From NCBI RefSeq assembly GCF_030403745.1, contig NZ_JAQMWP010000001.1, positions 1,017,602 through 1,081,601 on the forward strand: a stretch of DNA of 64,000 nt. Reading direction: 5' to 3'. Below, in pieces: positions 16,314 to 25,244 of the stretch; position 1 is the stretch's first letter, and the number at the start of each line of letters is the position of its first letter. The notes under the pieces are model-generated. The model saw only the letters and a list, made by a program, of their open reading frames with translations. It did not search any database and had not been told where the DNA came from. Made by a program: the position numbers and the translations under genes. Origin of the DNA: Streptomyces sp. S.PB5 (GTDB lineage: Bacteria > Actinomycetota > Actinomycetes > Streptomycetales > Streptomycetaceae).

Positions 16314-17596
16314 CCGACCGGGACGAGCCGTACCTGATCATCTCCTCCGACTGCCACGCCGGGCTGCCCACCGAGGAGTACCGGCCCTATCTGGACGCCC
16401 GTTTCCACCGGGAGTTCGACGACTTCCTCGCCGGACGCGATCGGCGCCGCGAGGAGATGACCCGGCTCGGCATCCGCAACGAGGCGTTCGCGAACAAGTG
16501 GTTCCAGGACAACGAGGAGGGTCTGCGCGGCGGTTGGGACACCGCCCAGCGGCTGAAGGAGCTCGACGGCGACGGAGTGGCCGCCGAGGTCGTCTTCCCG
16601 GACGCCGATGCCGTCGACAGCCAGACCGCGGCGCCCTTCGGCGTCGGACTCGGGCTCTCCGGCGACCAGGACCCCGAGCTCGGCATGGCGGGCGCCCAGG
16701 CCCACAACCGCTGGCTGGCCGACTTCGTCTCCGAGAATCCCGAACGGCACTGCGGGGTCGCCCTGTTGCCGGTCACGGCCCCGACCGAGCGGGTCGTCGC
16801 GGAGGTGTACCGCGCCAAGGAGTCCGGCCTCGGAGCGTTGATGATCCCGTCCATGTGGGTCGACAAGGAGCCGTACCACGACCGCCGTTACGACCCGGTG
16901 TGGGCGGCGGCGGCCGAGTGCGGGATGCCGGTCGTCACGCACTCCGGGGCGGCCCCGCGCCACGAGTACGGCGACCATCTGGGGATCTATGTGAGCGAGG
17001 TGACCTGGTGGCCGGCCCGGCCCCTGTGGTTCCTGCTCTGGTCCGGCGTCTTCGAACGCCACCCGGGGCTGAAGTTCGGCGTCGCCGAGTCCGGCTGCTG
17101 GTGGCTGCCCAACCTGCTCTGGTTCATGGACCGCCTCTACCTCGGCGCCCACGGCGGCAAGAAACTCTCGCCCTTCCAGGAGCTCAAGCGCCCGCCGCAC
17201 GAGTACCTCGACCGGCAGATCTTCATCTGCGCGACCAACACCAAGCGCCGCGAACTCGCCCAGCGCTACGAGATCGGCGTCGACAACATCCTCTGGGGCA
17301 GCGACTTCCCGCACCCCGAGGGCACCTGGCCCGACACGCGCGCGTGGCTCGAGCGCACCTTCCACGACATCCCGGTGGCGGAGACCCGCCGCATGCTCGG
17401 CCTGGCCGCGGCGGAGGTCTTCGGGTTCGACGTGGCGCGGCTGACCCCGCTCGCCCGCCGTATCGGCCCCACCCCCGCCGAACTCGGCCAGTCCGCCGAC
17501 CAGACGGCCGTGGAGGCGTCCTGGGCGCGCTCGCGCGAGGTGGGCCGGCACTGGCTGACGGACCACGACTTCCCGGCCCTGGGGGTGACGCCATGA
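16310..17596 (+). CDS. Metal-dependent amidohydrolase family protein, first paralogue
   Basis: 428 residues of the PF04909-type amidohydrolase superfamily (TIM barrel). Metal-binding features visible are the N-terminal DCHAG (D14, H16), VTHSGAAPRHEYGDH in the middle and GSDFPHPEGTWPDT near residue 330. The family includes decarboxylases of the ACMSD/gamma-resorcylate group as well as hydrolases, so either C-C or C-N/C-O cleavage is possible. The start at 16310 has CAGGAGG 7 nt upstream. Its stop overlaps the ATG of a second amidohydrolase (ATGA). The tandem pair suggests two sequential steps or a heteromeric enzyme. Confidence 0.9.
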   Translation: MTDRDEPYLIISSDCHAGLPTEEYRPYLDARFHREFDDFLAGRDRRREEMTRLGIRNEAFANKWFQDNEEGLRGGWDTAQRLKELDGDGVAAEVVFPDADAVDSQTAAPFGVGLGLSGDQDPELGMAGAQAHNRWLADFVSENPERHCGVALLPVTAPTERVVAEVYRAKESGLGALMIPSMWVDKEPYHDRRYDPVWAAAAECGMPVVTHSGAAPRHEYGDHLGIYVSEVTWWPARPLWFLLWSGVFERHPGLKFGVAESGCWWLPNLLWFMDRLYLGAHGGKKLSPFQELKRPPHEYLDRQIFICATNTKRRELAQRYEIGVDNILWGSDFPHPEGTWPDTRAWLERTFHDIPVAETRRMLGLAAAEVFGFDVARLTPLARRIGPTPAELGQSADQTAVEASWARSREVGRHWLTDHDFPALGVTP

Positions 17597-18831
17597 ACTC
17601 CGTGGGCGAGGAGCGCTACACGGTCATCTCCGCCGACTGCCACGCGGGCGCCGACCTGCTGGACTACAAGCCCTACCTGGAGCGGCGGTACCACGACGAG
17701 TTCGACGCGTGGGCGGCGACGTACGTCAATCCCTACGAGGACCTCCTCGCCGACACGGCCGACAAGAACTGGAACTCCGAGCGGCGGCTCGCGGAGCTGG
17801 AGGAGGACGGGATCGTCGCGGAGGTGGTGTTCCCCAACACCATCCCGCCGTTCTTCCCGTCCGGCTCGCTCATGGCACCGGCGCCGGACCCGGGGGAGTT
17901 CGAGCGGCGCTGGGCCGGCCTGCGCGCCCACAACCGCTGGCTCGCGGACTTCTGCGCGGCGGCACCGGGGCGACGGGCGGGCGTCTTCCAGATCCTCCTC
18001 AACGACGTCGAGGAGGCGGTCAAAGAGATTCGTTGGGCCGTCGAGGCGGGTCTCAAGGGCGGCCTGCTGCTGCCCGGCACACCGCCGGGCTCCGGCCTCC
18101 CGGAGCTCTACTCGTCGGCGTACGACCCCATCTGGGCCGTCTGCGCAGAGCTCGGTGTCCCCGTCAACCACCACGCGGGCTCGGCCTCCCCGCCGCTCGG
18201 CGACGAACCGGCCGCCCGCGCGGTCTTCATGGTCGAGACGACCTGGTTCTCGCACCGGGCGCTGTGGCACCTGGTGTTCGGCGGCGCCTTCCGCCGTCAC
18301 CCGGAGCTGAAGCTGGTGCTCACGGAGCAGGGCTCGGGCTGGATCCCGAGTGTGCTGGAGATGCTGGACTACTACCACGGGCGCCTGGTCGCCGCCGCGA
18401 CGAGGGCGTCCACGGCGGAGTCCAAGTTCGGCGCCGGTCTGGCCGCCCGCATGGGCGACGCGCCCTCCGAGGTCTGGCGCGACAACTGCTTCGTCGGGGC
18501 CAGCTTCATGCGGCCGCACGAGGTGCCCCTGCGGGACCGGATCGGCATCGACAAGATCATGTGGGGCAGCGACTATCCGCACGACGAAGGGACATACCCG
18601 TACTCGCGGGAGGGCCTGCGCTACGCCTACGCGCGCGTGCCGCGCGAAGAGGTCGCCGCGATGGTCGGCGGCAACGCCGCGCGCGTGTACGGCTTCGACC
18701 TCGACCTCCTCGATCCGATCGCCGCGAAGGTGGGCCCGACGGTCGAGGAGATCGCCGAGCCGCTCACCGCGCCACCGGCGGACGCGACGAGCCCGGTGTT
18801 CGCGAAGGGGGCGTCGGTACGGGTCTGGTGA
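17593..18831 (+). CDS. Metal-dependent amidohydrolase family protein, second paralogue
   Basis: 412 residues, clearly related to the preceding gene. It has VISADCHAGADLLDYKPYLERRYHDEFD at the N-terminus (D15, H17), VNHHAGSA mid-protein, TEQGSGWIP and GSDYPHDEGTYPYSREGLRYA near the C-terminus. The ATG at 17593 overlaps the upstream stop. Relative to the first paralogue the middle loop differs (FPNTIPPFFPSGSLMAPAPDPGEFERRW), pointing to a different substrate. It is the last gene of the TetR-controlled unit as seen here; 71 nt separate it from the VIT1 gene. Confidence 0.9.
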   Translation: MNSVGEERYTVISADCHAGADLLDYKPYLERRYHDEFDAWAATYVNPYEDLLADTADKNWNSERRLAELEEDGIVAEVVFPNTIPPFFPSGSLMAPAPDPGEFERRWAGLRAHNRWLADFCAAAPGRRAGVFQILLNDVEEAVKEIRWAVEAGLKGGLLLPGTPPGSGLPELYSSAYDPIWAVCAELGVPVNHHAGSASPPLGDEPAARAVFMVETTWFSHRALWHLVFGGAFRRHPELKLVLTEQGSGWIPSVLEMLDYYHGRLVAAATRASTAESKFGAGLAARMGDAPSEVWRDNCFVGASFMRPHEVPLRDRIGIDKIMWGSDYPHDEGTYPYSREGLRYAYARVPREEVAAMVGGNAARVYGFDLDLLDPIAAKVGPTVEEIAEPLTAPPADATSPVFAKGASVRVW

Positions 18832-18902
18832 GACCTCGGCGGGGCGGGCCCGGTGTGCGTCGGTCCGGACCTGCGGGCGCCCGGAGTGCCATCCTCCCGT
18901 CT

Positions 18903-19613
18903 GTGACCGAACCAACGCACGACGAGACCCACGGCGGCGCGCTCGCCGAGCGGCTCAACTGGCTGCGCGCGGCCGTCCTCGGAGCCAACGACGGCATCGT
19001 GTCCACCGCGGGCCTCGTCGTCGGTGTCGCCGGCGCCACGGACGACCGCTCGGCCCTCCTCACGGCGGGTATGGCGGGGCTGCTCGCGGGGTCGATGTCG
19101 ATGGCGGCCGGGGAGTACGTCTCCGTCTCCACCCAACGGGACTCGGAGAAGGCCGCCCTCGCCGTCGAGAAGCGGGAGCTGCGCGAGCGGCCCGAGGCCG
19201 AACTGGAGGAGCTCACGGAACTCCTCCAGGACCGCGGCCTGTCCCGGGACGTGGCCAGGGAGGCCGCCGAACAGCTCACCGCGCGGGACGCCCTGCGTGC
19301 CCACGCACGCGTGGAGCTCGGCATCGACCCCGACCGGCTCACCAACCCCTGGCACGCGGCGTGGGCGAGCTTCCTGTCCTTCACGGTCGGCGCCCTGCTC
19401 CCGCTGCTCGCCATCGTCCTGCCGCCCGCCGACTGGCGTCTGACCGTCACCGTCGTCTCCTCCCTGGCCGCCCTCGTCCTCACCGGCTGGAGCAGCGCCC
19501 GCCTCGGCGCCGCCGACCCGGTCCGCGCTGCACTGCGCAACGTGATGGGCGGGGCGCTGGCCATGGGGGTGACGTATGCGGCGGGGACGCTGCTGGGGGC
19601 GGCCGGAGTCTGA
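18903..19613 (+). CDS. VIT1/CCC1 family iron/manganese transporter
   Basis: 236 residues from the GTG at 18903. The first segment is RLNWLRAAVLGANDGIVSTAGLVVGVAGA, the signature of the VIT family, followed by GLLAGSMSMAAGEYVSVSTQRDSEKAAL, where E and M residues form the metal site. A cytoplasmic helical domain (EKRELRERPEAELEELTELLQDRGLSRDVAREAAEQLTARDALRAH) binds metal in this family. Three further membrane segments follow. These proteins export or store Fe2+/Mn2+. No operator for DtxR/IdeR was evident. Confidence 0.92.
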   Translation: MTEPTHDETHGGALAERLNWLRAAVLGANDGIVSTAGLVVGVAGATDDRSALLTAGMAGLLAGSMSMAAGEYVSVSTQRDSEKAALAVEKRELRERPEAELEELTELLQDRGLSRDVAREAAEQLTARDALRAHARVELGIDPDRLTNPWHAAWASFLSFTVGALLPLLAIVLPPADWRLTVTVVSSLAALVLTGWSSARLGAADPVRAALRNVMGGALAMGVTYAAGTLLGAAGV

Positions 19614-19653
19614 AAGGGAGGCTGAGGGGAGTCTGAAACCGCCGGTGGTGACT

Positions 19654-19670
19654 TTGGCGGAGATCGCCAA
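19654..19670. promoter_or_regulatory. Inverted repeat between the VIT1 and sterol desaturase genes
   Basis: TTGGCG-GAGAT-CGCCAA is a perfect 6-bp inverted repeat with a 5-nt centre in the 136-nt gap, about 80 nt upstream of the next ATG. It could be an operator or a weak hairpin. Confidence 0.3.
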
Positions 19671-19749
19671 CAAGTAAGCGCGTACTCGCTGTAATACTTG
19701 TCAGTAACAACGTCTAGCCGCGGCCGACCAGCGGTTCTACGGTCCCCTT

Positions 19750-20616
19750 ATGCCGAACCTGCCCGATGTCGTGCTGTGGTCGATACCCGCCTTCGTGCTG
19801 CTCACCGTGGTGGAGATGATCAGCGTCCGTCTCCATCCCGATGAGGACGCCGCCGGATACGAGACGAAGGACGCCGCGACCAGCGTCGGCATGGGGCTGG
19901 GAAGCCTCGTCTTCGACTTCCTCTGGAAGATCCCGATCGTCGCGCTCTACACGGCGATCCACGAACTCACGCCCCTGCGCGTCCCCGTGCTGTGGTGGAC
20001 GATCCCGCTGATGCTGCTCGCGCAGGACTTCTTCTACTACTGGTCGCACCGCGGCCACCACGTCATCCGCATCCTGTGGGCCTGCCACGTGGTCCACCAC
20101 TCCAGCGAGAAGTTCAACCTCACCACCGCCCTGCGCCAGCCCTGGACCACGCTGACCGTCTGGCCGTTCTACGTCCCCCTCATCGCCGCCGGCGTGCACC
20201 CCGCCGCCCTGGCCTTCTGCTCCTCCGCGAACCTCGTCTACCAGTTCTGGATCCACACCGAGCGCATCGACAGGACGCCCCGGTGGTTCGAGTCCGTGTT
20301 CAACACGCCCTCCCACCACCGGGTCCACCACGCCTCTCAGGGCGGCTATCTCGACCGCAACTTCGGCGGCATCCTCATCGTGTGGGACCGGCTCTTCGGG
20401 TCGTTCGTCGCCGAGACCGAACGGCCTGTCTACGGGTTGACCAAGAACATCAACACGTTCAACCCGGTCAAGGTCGCCACTCATGAGTACGTGTCGATCG
20501 CCAAGGACATCAAGGCCACCCGGGGATGGCGCAACCGCGCGGGACTCGTCTTCCGGGGGCCGGGCTGGAAACCCGATACCGCTCCGGAGCCGGCCGAGGA
20601 GATCATCGCCGCGTGA
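19750..20616 (+). CDS. Sterol desaturase/fatty acid hydroxylase superfamily membrane protein
   Basis: 288 residues with four to five membrane segments. The di-iron histidine boxes are intact: WSHRGHH (about 98-104), HVVHHSSEKFN (about 113-123) and HHRVHHASQ (about 193-201). The superfamily uses O2 and an external electron donor to hydroxylate or desaturate lipids, carotenoids or sterol-like molecules. Its stop overlaps the GTG of a YhhN-family gene (GTGA), so both act as a membrane-lipid unit. The substrate is unknown; ether-lipid or hopanoid-type lipids are possible, given the lysoplasmalogenase-like neighbour. Confidence 0.92.
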   Translation: MPNLPDVVLWSIPAFVLLTVVEMISVRLHPDEDAAGYETKDAATSVGMGLGSLVFDFLWKIPIVALYTAIHELTPLRVPVLWWTIPLMLLAQDFFYYWSHRGHHVIRILWACHVVHHSSEKFNLTTALRQPWTTLTVWPFYVPLIAAGVHPAALAFCSSANLVYQFWIHTERIDRTPRWFESVFNTPSHHRVHHASQGGYLDRNFGGILIVWDRLFGSFVAETERPVYGLTKNINTFNPVKVATHEYVSIAKDIKATRGWRNRAGLVFRGPGWKPDTAPEPAEEIIAA

Positions 20617-21284
20617 CACGCCTCCTCCTTTGGGCCTTCGCCCTCGCGGCCGCCGTCGACCTCGTCTCCCTGGCCGCCGGGTGGGACACCGGGCACACGG
20701 TCGCCAAGCCGCTCCTGATGCCGCTCCTGGCCGCGTACGCGGCGTCCAGGGGCGCACCCCGCCTCCTGACGGCCGCCCTTCTGTGCGGCTGGGGCGGCGA
20801 CACCCTGCTCCTCCTCGACGCCGAACCGGCCTTCCTCGCGGGGATGGCCTCCTTCGCGGCCGGACACGTCTGCTACATCGTGCTGTTCCAGAAGTACGGG
20901 ACGGACGTGGCGACCGTACGCGCGCGCGGCGGGTTCCTCGCCGTCATCTACACCGTCGTCCTGGCCAACACCGTCCTGTCCCTGTGGCCCGACCTGCCCG
21001 CCGACCTGCGGGTCCCCGTGGCCGGCTACAGCGTCCTGCTCACGGTCATGGCCTACCTCGCCGCCGCCCGCATGGGCCGTGTCGCCGGGATCGGCGGCGC
21101 GCTGTTCGTGCTCTCCGACCTGCTCATCGCCACCGGCGTCGCGGAGTGGCCCCAGCCGCCCCGGCCGGACCTGTGGATCATGCTCACCTATATCGCCGCG
21201 CAGTCACTGCTGGTCACCGGCGTACTCGGCGCGCGGCAGCAGGCGCGGTCGGCGTACGGTGAAGTGCGCTCGACCACCCCCTGA
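20613..21284 (+). CDS. Lysoplasmalogenase (YhhN/TMEM86 family)
   Basis: 223 residues, nearly all hydrophobic with about eight membrane helices. The family motif region GWGGDTLLLLDAEPAFLAGMASFAAGHVCYIVLFQKYG carries the conserved Asp after GGD and the F..GH segment of YhhN proteins. TMEM86B, the animal homologue, cleaves the vinyl-ether bond of lysoplasmalogens. The GTG start overlaps the stop of the sterol desaturase-like gene. Co-expression with a di-iron membrane oxidase is suggestive of ether-lipid metabolism, which is inference only. Confidence 0.85.
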   Translation: MTRLLLWAFALAAAVDLVSLAAGWDTGHTVAKPLLMPLLAAYAASRGAPRLLTAALLCGWGGDTLLLLDAEPAFLAGMASFAAGHVCYIVLFQKYGTDVATVRARGGFLAVIYTVVLANTVLSLWPDLPADLRVPVAGYSVLLTVMAYLAAARMGRVAGIGGALFVLSDLLIATGVAEWPQPPRPDLWIMLTYIAAQSLLVTGVLGARQQARSAYGEVRSTTP

Positions 21285-21320
21285 GCGCACGTACGACCAC
21301 AGACGAGAAGGACCCCCGCC

Positions 21321-22364
21321 ATGCGCGCCACCACCATCCACGCCCCCTTCGACATGCGCGTGGAGGATGTGCCCGACCCCGTGGTGCAGCTGTCCACCGA
21401 CGCCGTGGTCCGTGTGCTGCGGTCCTGCATCTGCGGCAGCGACCTGTGGGCGTACCGCGGCGACGCGGTCCGGCAGCCGGGTCAGCGCATCGGGCACGAG
21501 TTCCTCGGCATCGTGGAGGAGACCGGCTCCGAGGTGGGCACCGTCCGCCGCGGTGATCTCGTGGTCGCGCCCTTCATGTGGTCCGACGGCGTCTGCGACT
21601 ACTGCCGCGAGGGCCTCAACACCTCCTGCGAACACGGCGGTTTCTGGGGCTCCGTCGGCTACGACGGCGGTCAGGGCGAGGCAGTGCGCGTGCCCTTCGC
21701 CGACGGCACGCTCGTCGGGCTGCCCAAGGAGGCGGCCTCCGACGACCGACTGCTCGCCGCGCTGCTGAGCCTGTCCGACGTCATGGGCACCGGCCACCAC
21801 GCCGCCCTCGGCGCCGGGGCCCGGCCGGGCGCCACGGTCGCCGTCGTCGGCGACGGAGCCGTCGGCCTGTGTGCGGTGCTCGCCGCCAAGCGGCTGGGTG
21901 CCGAGCGGATCATCGCGCTCGGCCGTCACGAGGTCCGCACCGACATCGCCCGCCGCTTCGGTGCCACCGACGTCGTCGCCGAGCGTGGGGACGCCGCGGT
22001 CGAGGCCGTCCGCGAACTCACCGCCGGCCAGGGCGCGCACGCGGTCGTCGAGGCGGTCGGCACCGAGCAGTCCATGCGCACAGCGGTCGGCATCACCCGC
22101 GACGGCGGCACCGTCGGCTGGGTCGGCGTACCGCACGGCAGCGGCACCGGGCTCGACCTCAGCGACATGTTCGACCGGAACATCGCCCTGCGCGGCGGTG
22201 TCGCGCCGGTCCGCGCGTACATCCCGGAGCTGCTGCCCGACGTCCTGGACGGCACCATCGACCCGTCGCCCGTCTTCGACCTGACCCTCGGCCTGGAGGA
22301 CGTCCCGGCCGGCTACAAGGCGATGGACGAGCGGACGGCGCTCAAGGTGCTCGTCGCCGACTGA
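21321..22364 (+). CDS. Zinc-dependent alcohol dehydrogenase family protein
   Basis: 347 residues of the medium-chain dehydrogenase family. Catalytic zinc ligands are in CICGSDLW (Cys) and IGHEFLGIVEE (His/Glu); a Cys-rich segment DYCREGLNTSC stands in place of the usual four-Cys structural site. The NAD(P) motif is GDGAVGL (about 178-184), followed by KRLGAERIIALGRHEVRTDIARRFGATDVV. The start ATG at 21321 is preceded by GAGAAGGACC. Such proteins are often annotated as IMP dehydrogenase-like or threonine dehydrogenase-like; the substrate cannot be read from the sequence. It is monocistronic. Confidence 0.9.
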   Translation: MRATTIHAPFDMRVEDVPDPVVQLSTDAVVRVLRSCICGSDLWAYRGDAVRQPGQRIGHEFLGIVEETGSEVGTVRRGDLVVAPFMWSDGVCDYCREGLNTSCEHGGFWGSVGYDGGQGEAVRVPFADGTLVGLPKEAASDDRLLAALLSLSDVMGTGHHAALGAGARPGATVAVVGDGAVGLCAVLAAKRLGAERIIALGRHEVRTDIARRFGATDVVAERGDAAVEAVRELTAGQGAHAVVEAVGTEQSMRTAVGITRDGGTVGWVGVPHGSGTGLDLSDMFDRNIALRGGVAPVRAYIPELLPDVLDGTIDPSPVFDLTLGLEDVPAGYKAMDERTALKVLVAD

Positions 22365-22422
22365 GGCCGAGGGAGGCCGCCGGGAGGCCGAAGGGAGCCC
22401 GACGGGCCTGGCCTGCGCCAAC

Positions 22423-23667
22423 TCACCAGCGGATCGGCACCGGCAGCGCCGTCAGCAGCCCCGACACCACGACCACCACGCCCAGCGCGACGACCTCCGC
22501 CCGTGCGGGGGAGCAGGCGGTCAGCGGGTCGGGCGCCCGGCGCAGCCGGATCCGCGCCCAGAGCGCGAGGACGGCGACCGCGGCCACGAGCAGCACCTTG
22601 GCGAGGAGCACGCGCCCGTACGCGGTCGACGTCAGCTGGTCCAGGACCGTCTCCTGCGGCATCCGGCGCAGGGTGCTCCAGACGCCGGTCGCGGTGATGA
22701 CGGCGAGGAGCACGGCGGCTACGCGCGCGTAGAGGCCCAGGAGGGCGGCGCTTGCCTGCGCGGGGGCGGCGACGGGACGGAGACCTCCGTCGGCGGTCGT
22801 CCCGCCGGGCACTCCCCGGGCCGCCCCGACTTCCGTGCCTGCCGCTCCCCCTGTCGCCTCGGCTTCCGCGCGTGCCTCTCCCCGTTCCGCCCCGGCCGCT
22901 CCCGGATCCGGCTCGGTTCCCGCGGCCGGCCCTGCCCGCTCCGTCCCGGCTCCCGCGACCGGCCCTCCCCGTGCCACCCCGGCTCCCGAGACTCTCCCCG
23001 CTCCCCACCCCCGCAGCGTCCGCAAGACGTGCAGCAGTCCGCCCACCCACAGTGCCGCACACGTCAGATGAACCAGCGTGAGCCCCGACCCCACCCACGG
23101 GCTGTACTCGGTCGTCGGATGCGCCCGCAGGGCCTCCGCCGCGACGACCGCGGCCAACGGCCACACCTGGCTGCCCGGACGGGCCGAACGGGCGCACAGT
23201 GCGGCCGCGAGGAACGCGTTCACCTCGACCAGGGCCAGCTTGCCGTCCCGGGACTCGTAGAGCCCGCCGACATCGATCTCGGCGAGGCTGTGCGGCACGA
23301 GATTGCCGGTCGCCACGACCGAGGCGAGCCCCAGCGCGGCGACGAGACCGACGGCCGCCGCATACGGGGCCCAGCTGCGCGGCGCGGCCGGGGGAGCGCC
23401 GGGCACGGAACGGGCCAGCCGGTTCACGAACAGCTCACCCACCGGGACGCACAGCGCCGCGAACAGCACCGCCCGCAGCAGCGCGATGCCACCGACGCCG
23501 GGCGCCGCGGCCTCCCCGGTGCCGTGCAGTGCGGCGGACGGGCCGAGCAGCGGGATCAGCGCGCCGAGCGCCACCAGGACGAGGACGGCGACGGCTCGGC
23601 CGGTACCGGGGCGCGACGTCGGCCCGGTCGCGCCGTCAGCCCCGGCCATGGGTCTTGTCAAGGTCAC
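22423..23667 (-). CDS. CopD family copper resistance membrane protein with a low-complexity loop
   Basis: 414 residues from the GTG at 23667 (an ATG at 23649 is an alternative). About eight membrane helices are visible, including LTLVHLTCAALWVGGLLHVLRTLRGW, the CopD signature with the conserved His-containing helix, and VLLAKVLLVAAVAVLALWARIRLRR. Between two helices lies a roughly 80-residue Gly/Ala/Glu/Pro insertion made of degenerate repeats (about nt 22780-23000), absent from typical CopD. CopD takes part in copper uptake or handling at the cytoplasmic membrane. No CopC or YcnI gene is adjacent. Confidence 0.85.
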   Translation of the reverse strand: MTLTRPMAGADGATGPTSRPGTGRAVAVLVLVALGALIPLLGPSAALHGTGEAAAPGVGGIALLRAVLFAALCVPVGELFVNRLARSVPGAPPAAPRSWAPYAAAVGLVAALGLASVVATGNLVPHSLAEIDVGGLYESRDGKLALVEVNAFLAAALCARSARPGSQVWPLAAVVAAEALRAHPTTEYSPWVGSGLTLVHLTCAALWVGGLLHVLRTLRGWGAGRVSGAGVARGGPVAGAGTERAGPAAGTEPDPGAAGAERGEARAEAEATGGAAGTEVGAARGVPGGTTADGGLRPVAAPAQASAALLGLYARVAAVLLAVITATGVWSTLRRMPQETVLDQLTSTAYGRVLLAKVLLVAAVAVLALWARIRLRRAPDPLTACSPARAEVVALGVVVVVSGLLTALPVPIRW

Positions 23668-23805
23668 CTCATGATCTTCACCAGCTGCCCCAGAACCGGG
23701 CAAGTGCAGTGAAACAACTGGCGGTACGGCATTCCGCCCATGGATACGTCTTCCGGCCCGCCGCCGCTCACCCCCACGCCTTCCGGCCCCCCGGCCGCCT
23801 CTCGC

Positions 23806-25104
23806 TCACACCCACCGCGCGGGATCCGTCCCCCACGGCCCCGGCGGCCGCGCCCAGTCCGTCGGCCCGCCCGCGAAGGAGACCGGGGGCAGTGCGTACC
23901 GCAGCCGCCCGATGCCGCTGTCCGTCTCGGCGAGCCAGGCGCCGGGCCCGTCGTACGGAGCATCCCCGCGCGCGTCGGCCTCGATGCCGTTCATCAGCCA
24001 CTCCGCAGTCCGGGCCAGCGCCAGCCGTACGAACCGGCTGCCGCCCTCGTCCGCCTGCTCGGTCAGCGCCCGCAGCACGGCCGCCGCCAGCAGATACCCG
24101 GTCCCGTGGTCGAGAGCCTGGGCCGGCAGCGCCCCGGGCCGCTCCACCGACCCCTCGACGGCCGCGATCCCGGTCGCCACCTGCACCAGACTGTCGAACC
24201 CCCGCCGCTCCCGCCAGGGCCCGTGCGCGCCCCAGGCCGACAACTGCGCCACGACGATGCCGGGCCGCCGCTCCGCCAGCGCCTCGGGCGTCAGCCCGAA
24301 CCGCTCCAGAGCGCCCGGCCGGTACCCGGTGACGACCACGTCCGCAGTGCCCAGCAGCTCCTCGAAGCTCCGCCGGCCGACCGCCAGGTCCAGCGTCGCC
24401 GACCGCTTCCCGAACCCCGTGTCGGCGTGCTGGTCGGGGAGTTCGGGCAGCCGGGGCGGGTCCAGGCGCAGCACGTCCGCGCCCAGCAGGGCGAGCGTGC
24501 GGGTGGCGACCGGTCCGGCGATGACCCGGGTCAGGTCCAGGACGCGCAGCCCGGCGGCGGGCAGCAGGGGAGCGGTGCCTTCCAGCGGCGCGAAGGCACG
24601 CGCGCGTGCGGAGTCGAGCCGCCCGTGCTCGACGAGCGGCCGCGAGGCCACCGCCGCGGCCTGCGGATGCGCCGCCCACTCCTGTGGCGTGCGCAGCGCC
24701 ACGGCGAGGCCCCCGGCGGCGTACACGGACTCCTCGACCTCAAGAGCGGACCGTTCGGCGAACGCGGCCTCCAGGCCGTCCGCCGGACCCATCACCTTGA
24801 GCAACCGCTCCCTGTGGTGCGGATAGTTGGCGTGCGTCCGCACCCAGCCGTCGGACGTGCGCCAGAACCTCGACAGAGGCGCGAAGTTGACCGGCGCCCG
24901 ACCATTGATCAACAGATGCCGCTCACTCACGAACGCCGTGCCGACGGCCCTGTCGTCCACCCGCACGGCAGGCACCTCACTCAGCCCGCCCCGCCGCGCC
25001 GCCAACTCCGCGGCGGCCTTCGCGCACGCTCCGACGCAGGCACGAGCCAGCTGCCGCACGGGAAGGCGCGCCTGCAGGACGCCTTCGACATTGACTCCAG
25101 TCAT
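23806..25104 (-). CDS. CaiB/BaiF (family III) CoA-transferase family protein
   Basis: 432 residues from the ATG at 25104. The family III fold is recognisable from LLPAAGLRVLDLTRVIAGPVATRTLALLGADVLRLDPPRLPELPD, KRSATLDLAVGRRSFEELLGTADVVVTGYRPGALERFGL and HGPWRERRGFDSLVQVATG. In this family an Asp forms an anhydride with the acyl group. The order appears unusual: the segment normally near the N-terminus (RVLDLTRVIAGP) sits at about residue 190, after a domain with RHLLINGRAPVNFAPLSRFWRTSDGWVRTHANYPHHRERLL, as in fused or circularly arranged members. Substrate unknown. A palindrome lies just upstream. Confidence 0.85.
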   Translation of the reverse strand: MTGVNVEGVLQARLPVRQLARACVGACAKAAAELAARRGGLSEVPAVRVDDRAVGTAFVSERHLLINGRAPVNFAPLSRFWRTSDGWVRTHANYPHHRERLLKVMGPADGLEAAFAERSALEVEESVYAAGGLAVALRTPQEWAAHPQAAAVASRPLVEHGRLDSARARAFAPLEGTAPLLPAAGLRVLDLTRVIAGPVATRTLALLGADVLRLDPPRLPELPDQHADTGFGKRSATLDLAVGRRSFEELLGTADVVVTGYRPGALERFGLTPEALAERRPGIVVAQLSAWGAHGPWRERRGFDSLVQVATGIAAVEGSVERPGALPAQALDHGTGYLLAAAVLRALTEQADEGGSRFVRLALARTAEWLMNGIEADARGDAPYDGPGAWLAETDSGIGRLRYALPPVSFAGGPTDWARPPGPWGTDPARWV

Positions 25105-25121
25105 GACTTCACTATGCAGTA

Positions 25122-25134
25122 TTGATTCAATCAA
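25122..25134. promoter_or_regulatory. AT-rich palindrome upstream of the CoA-transferase gene
   Basis: TTGATT-C-AATCAA is a perfect 13-bp palindrome 18 nt upstream of the ATG (minus strand), in a conspicuously AT-rich patch. The place fits a repressor operator or core-promoter overlap. The regulator is unknown. Confidence 0.4.
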
Positions 25135-25197
25135 CCTATTGACCGGTCCTCAGGTCCTCAGGTTCTCAGCTCCTCACAGCTCATGCGCATCATGCGA

Positions 25198-25228
25198 AAG
25201 GGCCGGACGGTGGATCCGTCCGGCCCTT
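25198..25228 (-). terminator. Hairpin terminator of the subtilase genes
   Basis: AAGGGCCGGACG and CGTCCGGCCCTT form a perfect 12-bp stem around a 7-nt loop, 17 nt downstream of the stop of the subtilase gene on the minus strand. Confidence 0.75.
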
Positions 25229-25244
25229 CACGCGCGCGCAGGTG

